DNA of 9,792 nt from an uncultured Oscillospiraceae bacterium (lineage in GTDB: Bacteria > Bacillota > Clostridia > Oscillospirales > Acutalibacteraceae): positions 1-9,792 of the forward strand of contig USIK01000023.1 in NCBI GenBank assembly GCA_900554775.1, read 5' to 3'. A model generated the notes under the pieces. The model did no database searches, was not told the DNA's origin, and saw only the letters and a list, made by a program, of their open reading frames with translations. How positions within the stretch are numbered: the stretch's first letter is position 1; each line of letters starts with the position of its first letter. The translations under genes and the position numbers were made by a program. Below are positions 1 through 6,468 of this stretch, piece after piece.

Positions 1-13
1 TAATATGTCAAAA

Positions 14-20
14 CCACCTT
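14..20 (-). promoter_or_regulatory. Shine-Dalgarno-like site after nfnB
   Basis: On the minus strand the bases just past the nfnB stop read AAGGTGG, the same ribosome-site sequence used by nfnA. No start codon at good spacing lies inside the window; the sequence runs off the edge 13 bases later. It suggests a third gene of the same operon begins just beyond position 1. This is inference from a 7-base match. Confidence 0.35.
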
Positions 21-1397
21 CTAATCAGTTAAATCTTTGTCAATTTGAGCTACCGCGCGCTTGCCTGCTTCCATCGCCAGAATGACCGTTGCCGCGCCTA
101 TAACAGCATCTCCGCCGGCGTAAACGAATTTTTTCGAAGTTTTTGCGGTTTCTTTTTCCGCGATTATGCATCCATTTTCTTTGGTTGAAATTTCTTTTTC
201 GCTTTCTGTGAGAATTTTGTTAGCGCCATTGCCAATTGCAATTACCGCCGCATCTATTTCTATCTCGCAGATGTCATCGCTTGATTTTTCAAAAAGCTTT
301 CTGCCGTCATCGCCCATGCCCGCGTATTTCATGCTTGCGCATCTAACGCCGCTCAAAACGCCACCATTTTCAGTGAACTCAACAGGAGTTTTAAGGAAAA
401 TAAACTCAACGCCCTCTTCTTTTGCGTGGGTGATTTCGTCTTTTCTTGCGGGCATTTCGTCTTCAGTCCTGCGGTAAATAACGAAAACCTTCTCGCAGCC
501 AATTCTCACAGCGCACCTAGCAGCATCCATCGCAACATTTCCGCCGCCAATTATAGCAATTTTTTTCGGAATATTAATCGGCGTATCGTAATCAGGGTTG
601 TTAGCTTTCATGAGGTTAATTCGAGTCAAAAACTCATTAGCAGAGCACACGCCCGGCAAACCCTCGCCCGGCAAACCCATGAACTTCGGCAAACCAGCAC
701 CGGTTGAAATGTAAACCGCGCTGAAACCCATTTCAAAAAGGTCATCAAGCAAAAGAGTTTTGCCAACAACGGTGTTCGTGTGAATTTTAACGCCCATGTT
801 TTTCAAATCTTCCAGCTGGTTTTCAATGATGTTCCGTGGCAGCCTAAACGCAGGAATACCGTAAGAAAGCACCCCGCCAGGGACATGAAGGGCCTCAAAA
901 ATATGAGCTTCGTATCCTTTTTTACAAAGCTCGCCCGCGCAAGTGAGCCCCGATGGACCAGAACCAATCACGGCGACTTTTTTGCCATTACTTTTAATTT
1001 CAGAATTTTTATTTATGCTTTTTGAATTATCCGCAGCGTACCTTTCCAAGCGGCCAATCGCCACCGGTTCGCCGTTTCTCGCCCTAATGCACTTAGCCTC
1101 GCACTGCTTTTCTTGCGGGCAAACCCTGCCGCATATCGAAGGCAGAATATTATCTTTCAAAATGGTTTCATAAGCTTTTTGATTCTCGCCCGCAGCAATG
1201 CAAGAAATAAACCCGGGGATATCCACCCCCACAGGGCAGCCGCTTCGGCAGGGGCTATTTTTGCAGTTAAGGCACCTTGCAGCCTCGCTCAAAGCCTCTT
1301 TTTCCGGCAAACCAAGCTCAACTTCGCAAAAACTAGTTTTTCTTTTTTGAATTTCCAAAACCGGCATTTTTTCTTTAAACTTGCTTCTATTAATCAT
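21..1397 (-). CDS. nfnB: NfnB-type FAD/Fe-S subunit (GltD-like) of NADH-dependent ferredoxin:NADP+ oxidoreductase
   Basis: 458 aa, the usual length for GltD/NfnB proteins. The N-terminal iron-sulphur domain has two cysteine sets, Cys42/45/50/54 and Cys89/93/99/103, fitting two [4Fe-4S] clusters. A first dinucleotide fold has GSGPSG (145-150) for FAD. The second has GGGNVAMD (284-291) followed by RRTEDEMPAR (309-318), expected for NADP(H). The C-terminal FAD signature YAGGD is at 426-430. Sequence alone cannot separate this from the small subunit of glutamate synthase. The gene three bases upstream, however, encodes the PyrK-like partner NfnA and no glutamate synthase large subunit is present, so the NfnAB complex is preferred. 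In known members it couples NADPH formation to oxidation of NADH and reduced ferredoxin in the cytoplasm. The ATG is preceded on its own strand by AAGGGTG, eight bases away, inside the end of nfnA. Confidence 0.9.
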   Translation of the reverse strand: MINRSKFKEKMPVLEIQKRKTSFCEVELGLPEKEALSEAARCLNCKNSPCRSGCPVGVDIPGFISCIAAGENQKAYETILKDNILPSICGRVCPQEKQCEAKCIRARNGEPVAIGRLERYAADNSKSINKNSEIKSNGKKVAVIGSGPSGLTCAGELCKKGYEAHIFEALHVPGGVLSYGIPAFRLPRNIIENQLEDLKNMGVKIHTNTVVGKTLLLDDLFEMGFSAVYISTGAGLPKFMGLPGEGLPGVCSANEFLTRINLMKANNPDYDTPINIPKKIAIIGGGNVAMDAARCAVRIGCEKVFVIYRRTEDEMPARKDEITHAKEEGVEFIFLKTPVEFTENGGVLSGVRCASMKYAGMGDDGRKLFEKSSDDICEIEIDAAVIAIGNGANKILTESEKEISTKENGCIIAEKETAKTSKKFVYAGGDAVIGAATVILAMEAGKRAVAQIDKDLTD

Positions 1398-1400
1398 ATT

Positions 1401-2237
1401 TCAAACACCCTTAAATAAATTACAGTATTTTCTTTTTGCTTCATTTTCTTTTTCTGAAAATGTTCTATTTCTTGCCGAAATTTCTGCAAAATCAACCAAA
1501 TGCCCGTCAAAATCATGTCCATCAACACATGCAAATTTAATTTTACCGTCAACTTTCAGCCTGCATCCACCGCACATCCCCGTGCCGTCAATCATAATTG
1601 AATTCATGCTGACTATCGTTTTAACGCCGTATTTTTTAGTCACGCTACAAACCGCTCTCATCATAGGAATAGGTCCCACAGCAATCACGAGGTCATAACC
1701 TCCTATGTTTGAAAGTTTTTCCTCCAAAGGCTCAGTAACCAAGGCCTTTTTGCCGTTTGAGCCATCGTCAGTAACAATAACGACGTTTTGGTCTATGCTT
1801 TTCATTTCATCTTCCAAAATTATTATGTCCTTGCTTCTAAAGCCCGCCACAATTTCGGTTTTGCAGCCGTTTTCTTTAAGCCCAGCAGCGAGCGGGCAGC
1901 CAATCGCACTTCCAACACCGCCAAAAACCACAATAGCTTTTTTGTATCCTTTAATTTCAGAAGGCTTACCAAGCGGCCCAACAACATCCGCAATGAAATC
2001 TCCGGCGTTTTTTTCATCAAGTTTCATGGTTGTTACACCTATTTTTTGATATATAATCTCAATGGTGCCTGATTTTTCGTCGCTTTTAAAAATCGTGAGC
2101 GGGATTCTTTCGCCAGTTTCATCCACTCTTAAAATTATAAACTGCCCGGGGAGAGCCTTTTTCGAAATCAAAGGAGCAAGAAGTTTCATCCGGGAAACAT
2201 CGCTGTTTAAAACTTCTTTTTCAAGTATTTTAACCAT
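1401..2237 (-). CDS. nfnA: NfnA-type FAD/[2Fe-2S] subunit of NADH-dependent ferredoxin:NADP+ oxidoreductase
   Basis: 278 aa from the chosen start. The N-terminal ferredoxin-reductase-like barrel contains RIPLTI (44-49), the FAD-binding signature. The nucleotide-binding fold has FGGVGSAIG (105-113). Near the C-terminus, Asp217, Cys222, Cys225 and Cys237 (in DGTGMCGGC and FACVDG) fit the one-Asp, three-Cys [2Fe-2S] site known in NfnA, and FDGHLVDF follows as in the family. PyrK and sulfide dehydrogenase SudB are relatives, but the pairing with the downstream GltD-like gene supports NfnA. The frame is open seven codons further upstream (ATG at 2258). AAAAGGTGG ends six bases before the ATG at 2237, and the protein then begins MVKILEKE as family members do, so 2237 is preferred. 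Translation is probably coupled to nfnB. Confidence 0.9.
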   Translation of the reverse strand: MVKILEKEVLNSDVSRMKLLAPLISKKALPGQFIILRVDETGERIPLTIFKSDEKSGTIEIIYQKIGVTTMKLDEKNAGDFIADVVGPLGKPSEIKGYKKAIVVFGGVGSAIGCPLAAGLKENGCKTEIVAGFRSKDIIILEDEMKSIDQNVVIVTDDGSNGKKALVTEPLEEKLSNIGGYDLVIAVGPIPMMRAVCSVTKKYGVKTIVSMNSIMIDGTGMCGGCRLKVDGKIKFACVDGHDFDGHLVDFAEISARNRTFSEKENEAKRKYCNLFKGV

Positions 2238-2265
2238 AAAATTCCACCTTTTGAACATAATTAGA

Positions 2266-2274
2266 ATTATGACA
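2266..2274 (-). promoter_or_regulatory. nfnA: possible extended -10 element for nfnAB
   Basis: Read on the minus strand, TGTCATAAT is an extended -10 (TGn plus CATAAT, one mismatch to TATAAT), about 30 bases before the nfnA start. No convincing -35 is seen at 17-18 bases. The alternative is the minus-strand TATAAT inside the palindrome at 2362-2375. Weak evidence. Confidence 0.3.
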
Positions 2275-2290
2275 TTTAATTATTTCTGAA

Positions 2291-2319
2291 TTGCTGAAGT
2301 TCTCAGTTTATAGTATAAT
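2291..2319 (+). promoter_or_regulatory. degV: candidate sigma-A promoter for degV
   Basis: TTGCTG (2291-2296), a 17-base spacer, then a perfect TATAAT (2314-2319), giving a leader of roughly 100 bases before degV. A second perfect TATAAT at 2364-2369 has only TTTTAA at the -35 distance, and could be an additional, closer promoter. Confidence 0.45.
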
Positions 2320-2361
2320 CGTAAGTTAGAAGTGCCGTGATTTTAATTCAAAACAATTCAT

Positions 2362-2375
2362 AGTATAATTATACT
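2362..2375. repeat. 14-bp perfect palindrome containing a -10 box on both strands
   Basis: AGTATAATTATACT is a perfect inverted repeat lying between the divergent nfnA and degV genes. It presents TATAAT on the plus strand (2364-2369) and again on the minus strand (2373-2368). Its left half belongs to a 10-bp direct repeat, ATAGTATAAT, at 2310-2319 and 2360-2369, exactly 50 bp apart. It could be an operator, overlapping divergent -10 boxes, or chance in AT-rich DNA. Confidence 0.4.
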
Positions 2376-2426
2376 GCAAGAAAGAAAAATCTGCACTAAA
2401 AAATTACTTTTTAGGAGGAGAATGCA

Positions 2427-3308
2427 ATGCCTGATTACATCTTAAGTTGCTGTTCGACACTCGATCTTACAAAAGAGCATTTAACCGAAAAAAACATTAA
2501 CTTTATTCCTTTTCATTTTTTCATAAACGAAACTCATTACTACGACGATTTAGGTCAAACGCTCCCTTCCGAAAAGCTCTATGAAGCTATGCGCGCTGGC
2601 GCAGACGTTAAAACCTCGCAGGTTAACAGCGATGAATTCACAGCCTATTTCACGCCGTTTTTAGAGCAAGGGAAAGACATTTTGCACATAAGCATGTCTT
2701 CGGGAATTTCGGGGGTTTACAACTCTGCGATGATTGCCAAAAAAGAACTTGAAGAAAAATTCCCAGAAAGAAAAATTTACGTTATTGATTCTTTGGCTGC
2801 TTCGGCGGGTTACGGACTTTTAATGGACAAACTCGCAGACCTAAAAAACAGCGGCATGAGCATTGATAAGCTCAAGGATTTTGCCGAAAACAACAAGCTA
2901 AAAGTTTGGCACTGGTTCACTTCGACTGACCTAACTTTTTACATCAAAGGTGGAAGAGTTTCAAAAACTGCAGGATTTTTCGGGGGATTGCTTAAAATTT
3001 GCCCTGTGCTTAACGTTGACAAAAACGGCAAACTGAACGCTGTTACGAAAGTCAGAACAAAGCAAAAATCCATAACCGAGCTTTTAAACAAAATGGTTGA
3101 ATGCGCTGAAAACGGCGAAAACTACAGCGGAAAGTGCTTCATTTCGCAATCTGATTGCTATGAAGACGCAAAAATGCTTGCAAATTTAATAGAAGAAAAA
3201 TTCAAAAACTTGGACGGAAAAGTTTTAATAAATAACATCGGCCCGACAATCGGAAGCCACACAGGCCCGGGCACGATAGCGCTTTTCTTCTGGGGCAAAG
3301 AAAGATAA
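2427..3308 (+). CDS. degV: DegV family fatty-acid-binding protein
   Basis: 293 aa, the normal DegV length. Family landmarks appear in order: an N-terminal STLDL (10-14), KTSQ (62-65), SMSSGISG (89-96), the YIKGGRVSK loop (172-180) and IGSHTGPG (275-282) near the end. DegV proteins bind a long-chain fatty acid between two domains; in Firmicutes relatives (FakB) the bound fatty acid is phosphorylated by the kinase FakA and used for phospholipid synthesis. No fakA-like DAK kinase gene is nearby, so the physiological role here is inferred. The usual D(S/T)T of the first motif is replaced by Cys-Cys-Ser-Thr (8-11). The start is fixed by AGGAGGAG six bases before the ATG. It is a single-gene transcript ending at the hairpin directly after its stop. 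No membrane segment or signal peptide is seen. Confidence 0.88.
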   Translation: MPDYILSCCSTLDLTKEHLTEKNINFIPFHFFINETHYYDDLGQTLPSEKLYEAMRAGADVKTSQVNSDEFTAYFTPFLEQGKDILHISMSSGISGVYNSAMIAKKELEEKFPERKIYVIDSLAASAGYGLLMDKLADLKNSGMSIDKLKDFAENNKLKVWHWFTSTDLTFYIKGGRVSKTAGFFGGLLKICPVLNVDKNGKLNAVTKVRTKQKSITELLNKMVECAENGENYSGKCFISQSDCYEDAKMLANLIEEKFKNLDGKVLINNIGPTIGSHTGPGTIALFFWGKER

Positions 3309-3334
3309 CCACCGGATTTCCGGTGGCTTTTTTT
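3309..3334 (+). terminator. Rho-independent terminator shared by degV and argS
   Basis: CCACCGG (3309-3315), a 4-base loop, CCGGTGG (3320-3326), then C followed by a run of seven T. The stem begins on the base after the degV stop. On the other strand the hairpin is followed by the T-rich TTATCTTTCTTT, so it may also end argS transcripts, whose stop codon lies in the T run. Confidence 0.9.
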
Positions 3335-4988
3335 ATTCCATTGATTCCGGCGCACTAACCTTCATCATATCGAGTATATTTTTAATCATAATTCTTACGC
3401 AATCGCAAAGATAAAGCCTTGCTTTGCTCAAATCTTCATCTTCGGTAACAACTCTGCAAGCTGAGTAAAATTTGTGGAAAAGGCCTGCTAAAGTTATAAC
3501 AAATCTTGTTATTTTGGTTGAATCGTAGCTGTTTGCAGCTCTTAAAACCTCAGAAGGATAGGTCGTTAAGAAAGAAATAAGTTTCCTTTCGGTTTCATGA
3601 GTAAGAAGGCTCAAATCAGCGGTTTCAAGATCTAAATTCTTATCTTTTACACCCCTGAAAATGCTGCAAATTCGGGCGTAAGCATATTGAACATAATAAA
3701 CAGGGTTCTGGAAATCCTTCGCAATTGCAAGGTCAAGGTCGAAATCCATCCCCGAAGAAGCCTCGTGAGTGTTAAAAATAAATCTTGCGGAGTCTGTTCC
3801 AACTTCATCAAGTAAATCCGAAAGCTGAACCGATTTGCCGCTTCTTTTACTCATTCTAACGGGTTCACCATCTTTAATGAGCCTTACGAGCTGAACTAAA
3901 ATAACGTGAAGCCTATTCCTGTCGATTCCAAGGGCTTCCATTGCGCCTTTCATGCGTTCAACGTGGCCGTGGTGGTCCGCACCCCAGATGTCAATGCAAA
4001 TGTCAAAACCTCTTGTAACAAACTTATTGTAATGATAAGCAATATCAGCCGCAAAGTAAGTAGGAATGCCGTTTTTACGGACTAAAACTTCGTCTTTTTC
4101 ACTTCCGAAATCAGTTGCTTTATACCACAAAGAGCCGTCTTTTTCATAAGTGATGCCCTTTTCTTTCATTATATCAATGACCTGCGCAACTTTGCCTTCG
4201 CTGTGAAGCTTGCTCTCATAAAACCAGTTATCATAAATGATTTTATATTTTTCCATGTCGGTTTGCATTCTTTTTATATTCTTCGGGAGCGCATAATCAA
4301 CAAGCGCTTTGGTTCTTTCAGATTCCTGCGCATTAATGTATTTATCGCCGTTTATTTCAAAAAATTCTTGCGCAAGCTCTTTAATGTCATCGCCCTGGTA
4401 GCCATTTTCGGGCATTTGAACTGCATTTTCACCTTTGATAATCTGCCTGTAACGAACATCCAAAGACATGCCGAATTTTTCAATTTGGTTTCCGGCATCA
4501 TTAACATAAAATTCTTTGAAAACGTCGTAACCCGAGGACTTTAGCACTTCAGCAAGGCAATCTCCAAGCGCGCCAAGGCGAGCATTGCCCATGTGCATCG
4601 GGCCTGTCGGGTTGGCCGAAACGAACTCAATCATTATTTTTTTGTTTTTGCCGCTTGAATTATTGCCGTAAGTTTTGCCGCATTTTTCAATTTCTTTTAA
4701 AGCATCTACGAAATAATTTTTCGAAAGAAAGAAATTTATAAATCCCGGGCCGGCAATTTCAATTTTTTCAACATATTCAACCTCGCCGATGTTCGAAGTT
4801 ATCATCTGCGCTATTTTAATCGGCGCCATTTTAAGAACCTTTGCCGAAAGCAAAGCAACGTTTGAAGAAAGGTCCCCGTGCTTTTCGTCGGAAGGAATTT
4901 CAACGTCGAAATCCTTCACATCATAATCTTTCAAAACGTTTTTTATTGCATTTTTTATGTTCGTTATTGCTTTTTCAAATATATACAC
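3333..4988 (-). CDS. argS: arginyl-tRNA synthetase
   Basis: 551 aa from the chosen start, normal for ArgRS. This cytoplasmic class I enzyme attaches arginine to tRNA-Arg using ATP. Visible signatures, numbered from the GTG start: an N-terminal tRNA-binding region ending GPGFINF; the HIGH-type motif in NPTGPMHMGNARLG (HMGN at 132-135); the YVNDAGNQ segment; the WGADHHGH segment; the KMSKS-type loop MSKR at 379-382; and the C-terminal anticodon-binding helical domain beginning near YVQYAYAR (432-439). The frame remains open to an ATG at 5015. However, AGGAGG followed by nine bases and GTG at 4988 fits much better and gives the usual start of the domain. That ribosome site is embedded in the last codons of the upstream DUF1934 gene, whose stop lies only four bases before the GTG, so coupling is likely. 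Last gene of the murI operon. Confidence 0.96.
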   Translation of the reverse strand: MYIFEKAITNIKNAIKNVLKDYDVKDFDVEIPSDEKHGDLSSNVALLSAKVLKMAPIKIAQMITSNIGEVEYVEKIEIAGPGFINFFLSKNYFVDALKEIEKCGKTYGNNSSGKNKKIMIEFVSANPTGPMHMGNARLGALGDCLAEVLKSSGYDVFKEFYVNDAGNQIEKFGMSLDVRYRQIIKGENAVQMPENGYQGDDIKELAQEFFEINGDKYINAQESERTKALVDYALPKNIKRMQTDMEKYKIIYDNWFYESKLHSEGKVAQVIDIMKEKGITYEKDGSLWYKATDFGSEKDEVLVRKNGIPTYFAADIAYHYNKFVTRGFDICIDIWGADHHGHVERMKGAMEALGIDRNRLHVILVQLVRLIKDGEPVRMSKRSGKSVQLSDLLDEVGTDSARFIFNTHEASSGMDFDLDLAIAKDFQNPVYYVQYAYARICSIFRGVKDKNLDLETADLSLLTHETERKLISFLTTYPSEVLRAANSYDSTKITRFVITLAGLFHKFYSACRVVTEDEDLSKARLYLCDCVRIMIKNILDMMKVSAPESME

Positions 4989-4992
4989 TTTG

Positions 4993-5400
4993 TTATTCCT
5001 CCTGCTTTTTTTCAATTTTCTCAGCCATCACCGTGATTTCAATGTTATTAACAAGCGAGCCATTCACACTGATTGAATATTTAACGCCAAGCTCGCCGCC
5101 AAATTCCGAGAGATTATCCTCAATGCCGTGGGTGTAAACGCTGAGGGTTATCGAGCCGATGTCAGTGTAATAAGGGCTGTAATGGCGCACAGCTTTTTCA
5201 AGAATTATTTTGCTTTGGCCCTTTTTGTTTTTAGTCAAAGTGACTTTATTATCATTTTCAACTTTAATGATACAAAGCAAGTAATTTTGGGCGCTGCCCT
5301 CTTCGTATTCCCTGTATATTATGTAATTCTTCCAGTCTTTAACGGTGTAAGTTCCAAAGTAAACAGCTTCAATATCTTCGTCTAAAGAAGATGATTTCAC
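4993..5400 (-). CDS. DUF1934 (YwiB-like) beta-barrel protein
   Basis: 135 aa from the GTG at 5400. The protein is made of alternating beta strands rich in Tyr, Val and Ile, with paired segments such as SITLSVYTHGIED and GELGVKYSISVNG, matching DUF1934 proteins such as Bacillus YwiB, which also lies next to argS. Function is unknown; the fold is calycin-like and no catalytic residues are evident. It sits between murI and argS with tiny gaps, so it is probably co-translated. The start is uncertain: the GTG has no ribosome site at proper distance and falls inside what looks like the first strand (YRITVKS). The frame is open only as far back as a TAA just before an ATT at 5424. That ATT has AGGAGG eight bases ahead of it and would give 143 aa; see the separate entry. 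Confidence 0.85.
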   Translation of the reverse strand: MKSSSLDEDIEAVYFGTYTVKDWKNYIIYREYEEGSAQNYLLCIIKVENDNKVTLTKNKKGQSKIILEKAVRHYSPYYTDIGSITLSVYTHGIEDNLSEFGGELGVKYSISVNGSLVNNIEITVMAEKIEKKQEE

Positions 5401-5419
5401 TGTTATTCTGTAATCCTCT

Positions 5420-6232
5420 TTAATTTAAATCCCCTCCTTTGTCCAGATTTTCTTTTTTAACATTTTCCGAGATATCCGTTTTCAAAAAAAGTTTCGCACT
5501 CTTTGCAAATTCAGTTTCATCGCCGCTAACAAAAAATTTTTTAAAGCCATTTTGACTTCCATCCGCGCTCAGTTCGTTTGATTTCAAGTGGCTTTTAAGC
5601 GTTTTTGCCGATTCCTTCCCGGGGTCTATGAGGTTAAATTTACCTTCGAACATTTTTTCAATAACCGGCAGCAAAATCGGATAATGCGTGCAGCCCAAAA
5701 TCAAGGTGTCTACCCCTTCTTTTTCAAGCGGCGAGATATATTCGCTCAGAGTTTTTCTTAAAAGTTCATTTTCAAAATCTATGTTCCCATGCTCAACCAT
5801 CGGAGCAAGAAGCGGGCAAGCCTTCGGGAAATACTGGGCATCGCTGCATATTTTTTTAAGCTCGTTTAAATACGACTTACTTTTTATCGCTGCACTTGTG
5901 GCCAAAATGCCTATTTTTTTGTTCTTGCTCGTTTTCACCGCAGCAGCGCAAGCAGGCTTCACAACGCCAAAAATTTCTTCGCTAACGCACGGAAGATAAG
6001 AGCTAGCAGTCCCGCAGGCGGCCAAAATTGCTTTCACGCCAAAGCTTTTTAAAAACTCCGCGATTTCATGCGTGTAGCTTATAATAGTTTCTTTGCTTTT
6101 GTCGCCGTAAGGCATGCGGCCAGTGTCGCCAAAATAAATAACATTTTCATGAGGCATAATATCTTGTATCGCCTTTAAAGCCGTGAGCCCTCCTATGCCG
6201 GAGTCAAAAACACCAATCGGTCGATTGTTCAT
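5420..6232 (-). CDS. murI: glutamate racemase
   Basis: 270 aa, typical for MurI. It interconverts L- and D-glutamate in the cytoplasm and supplies D-glutamate for peptidoglycan. The N-terminus has GVFDSGIGGL (7-16), with Asp10-Ser11 of the active site, then YFGDTGRMPYG (33-43). The two catalytic cysteines are Cys73 in ACGTAS and Cys181 in LGCTHYP. The usual ACNT motif carries Gly in place of Asn, and GDTGRMPYG replaces the more common GDTARVPYG; both look like lineage variation because the flanking motifs are intact. The ATG has AGGAGG seven bases upstream. First gene of the murI - DUF1934 - argS operon, driven by the promoter at 6268-6296. The C-terminal ~20 residues are charged and poorly conserved in appearance. 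Confidence 0.94.
   Translation of the reverse strand: MNNRPIGVFDSGIGGLTALKAIQDIMPHENVIYFGDTGRMPYGDKSKETIISYTHEIAEFLKSFGVKAILAACGTASSYLPCVSEEIFGVVKPACAAAVKTSKNKKIGILATSAAIKSKSYLNELKKICSDAQYFPKACPLLAPMVEHGNIDFENELLRKTLSEYISPLEKEGVDTLILGCTHYPILLPVIEKMFEGKFNLIDPGKESAKTLKSHLKSNELSADGSQNGFKKFFVSGDETEFAKSAKLFLKTDISENVKKENLDKGGDLN
5422..5438 (-). promoter_or_regulatory. strong ribosome site with an ATT as probable start of the DUF1934 gene
   Basis: On the minus strand AGGAGGGG (5438-5431) is followed, eight bases after its AGGAGG core, by ATT (5424-5422). The ATT overlaps the murI stop codon as ATTAA. Starting here adds eight residues (KEDYRIT after the initiator) and completes the first beta strand. 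No ATG, GTG or TTG exists in this frame between the upstream stop and the GTG at 5400. The murI and argS sites have AGGAGG spacers of seven and nine bases, so the spacing fits. Confidence 0.5.
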
Positions 6233-6267
6233 ATATTAGCCTCCTTTTTTTCAAATTTTCCGCATTA

Positions 6268-6296
6268 ATTCTATAATGAAATGGCTCGTTTGTCAA
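6268..6296 (-). promoter_or_regulatory. murI: sigma-A promoter of the murI operon
   Basis: On the minus strand TTGACA (6296-6291) is separated by 17 bases from TAGAAT (6273-6268). That is 6/6 and 5/6 to consensus with ideal spacing, about 30 bases before the murI start. The -35 is overlapped by the palindrome at 6292-6303. Confidence 0.75.
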
Positions 6297-6303
6297 ATTT
6301 GAC
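6292..6303. repeat. 12-bp perfect palindrome over the murI -35 box
   Basis: GTCAAATTTGAC is a perfect inverted repeat covering most of the minus-strand TTGACA. A dimeric regulator bound here would block the murI promoter. No regulator gene is in the window, so an operator role is inference. Confidence 0.4.
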
Positions 6304-6345
6304 CATACACAATAATATTAGCTCGAAAGCACGCACAAAACGCTC

Positions 6346-6375
6346 TTGACATAAAATATATAGAAATTTACTAAT
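6346..6375 (+). promoter_or_regulatory. candidate upstream promoter for the asparaginase gene
   Basis: A perfect TTGACA (6346-6351) is followed after 17-18 bases by TACTAAT (6369-6375), a poor-to-fair -10. It would give a leader of about 85 bases before the asparaginase gene. Confidence 0.4.
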
Positions 6376-6400
6376 TGTTGAATTTGCAAGAAAAATATTA

Positions 6401-6429
6401 GTGATATTTTTTGAATTATGTGGTAATAT
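6401..6429 (+). promoter_or_regulatory. candidate proximal promoter for the asparaginase gene
   Basis: GTGATA (6401-6406), a 17-base spacer and TAATAT (6424-6429) preceded by TGG, making an extended -10. It lies about 40 bases before the gene. Each hexamer matches consensus at 4/6, so this and the upstream candidate are alternatives or a tandem pair. Confidence 0.4.
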
Positions 6430-6468
6430 AAAATCTGTGAAAATAATTCTACTTTAAGAGGTGTTAAA

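Noticed and set aside
166..1173. Several plus-strand frames of 76-103 codons opposite nfnB
   Set aside because: They are antisense to a gene with clear family motifs and none shows a recognisable domain.
21..1397. Reading the 458-aa protein as the small subunit of glutamate synthase (GltD)
   Set aside because: The motifs fit both, but no glutamate synthase large subunit is present and the adjacent gene encodes the NfnA partner.
5128..5385. Hydrophobic 85-aa plus-strand frame that looks like a membrane protein
   Set aside because: It lies wholly opposite the DUF1934 gene, and its hydrophobicity follows from the complement of that gene's codons; no ribosome site is seen.
6272..6277. Perfect TATAAT on the plus strand downstream of murI's start region
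   Set aside because: No fitting -35 (TTTCAA only) and nearly 200 bases from the asparaginase gene; it sits within the murI promoter, which reads better on the minus strand.
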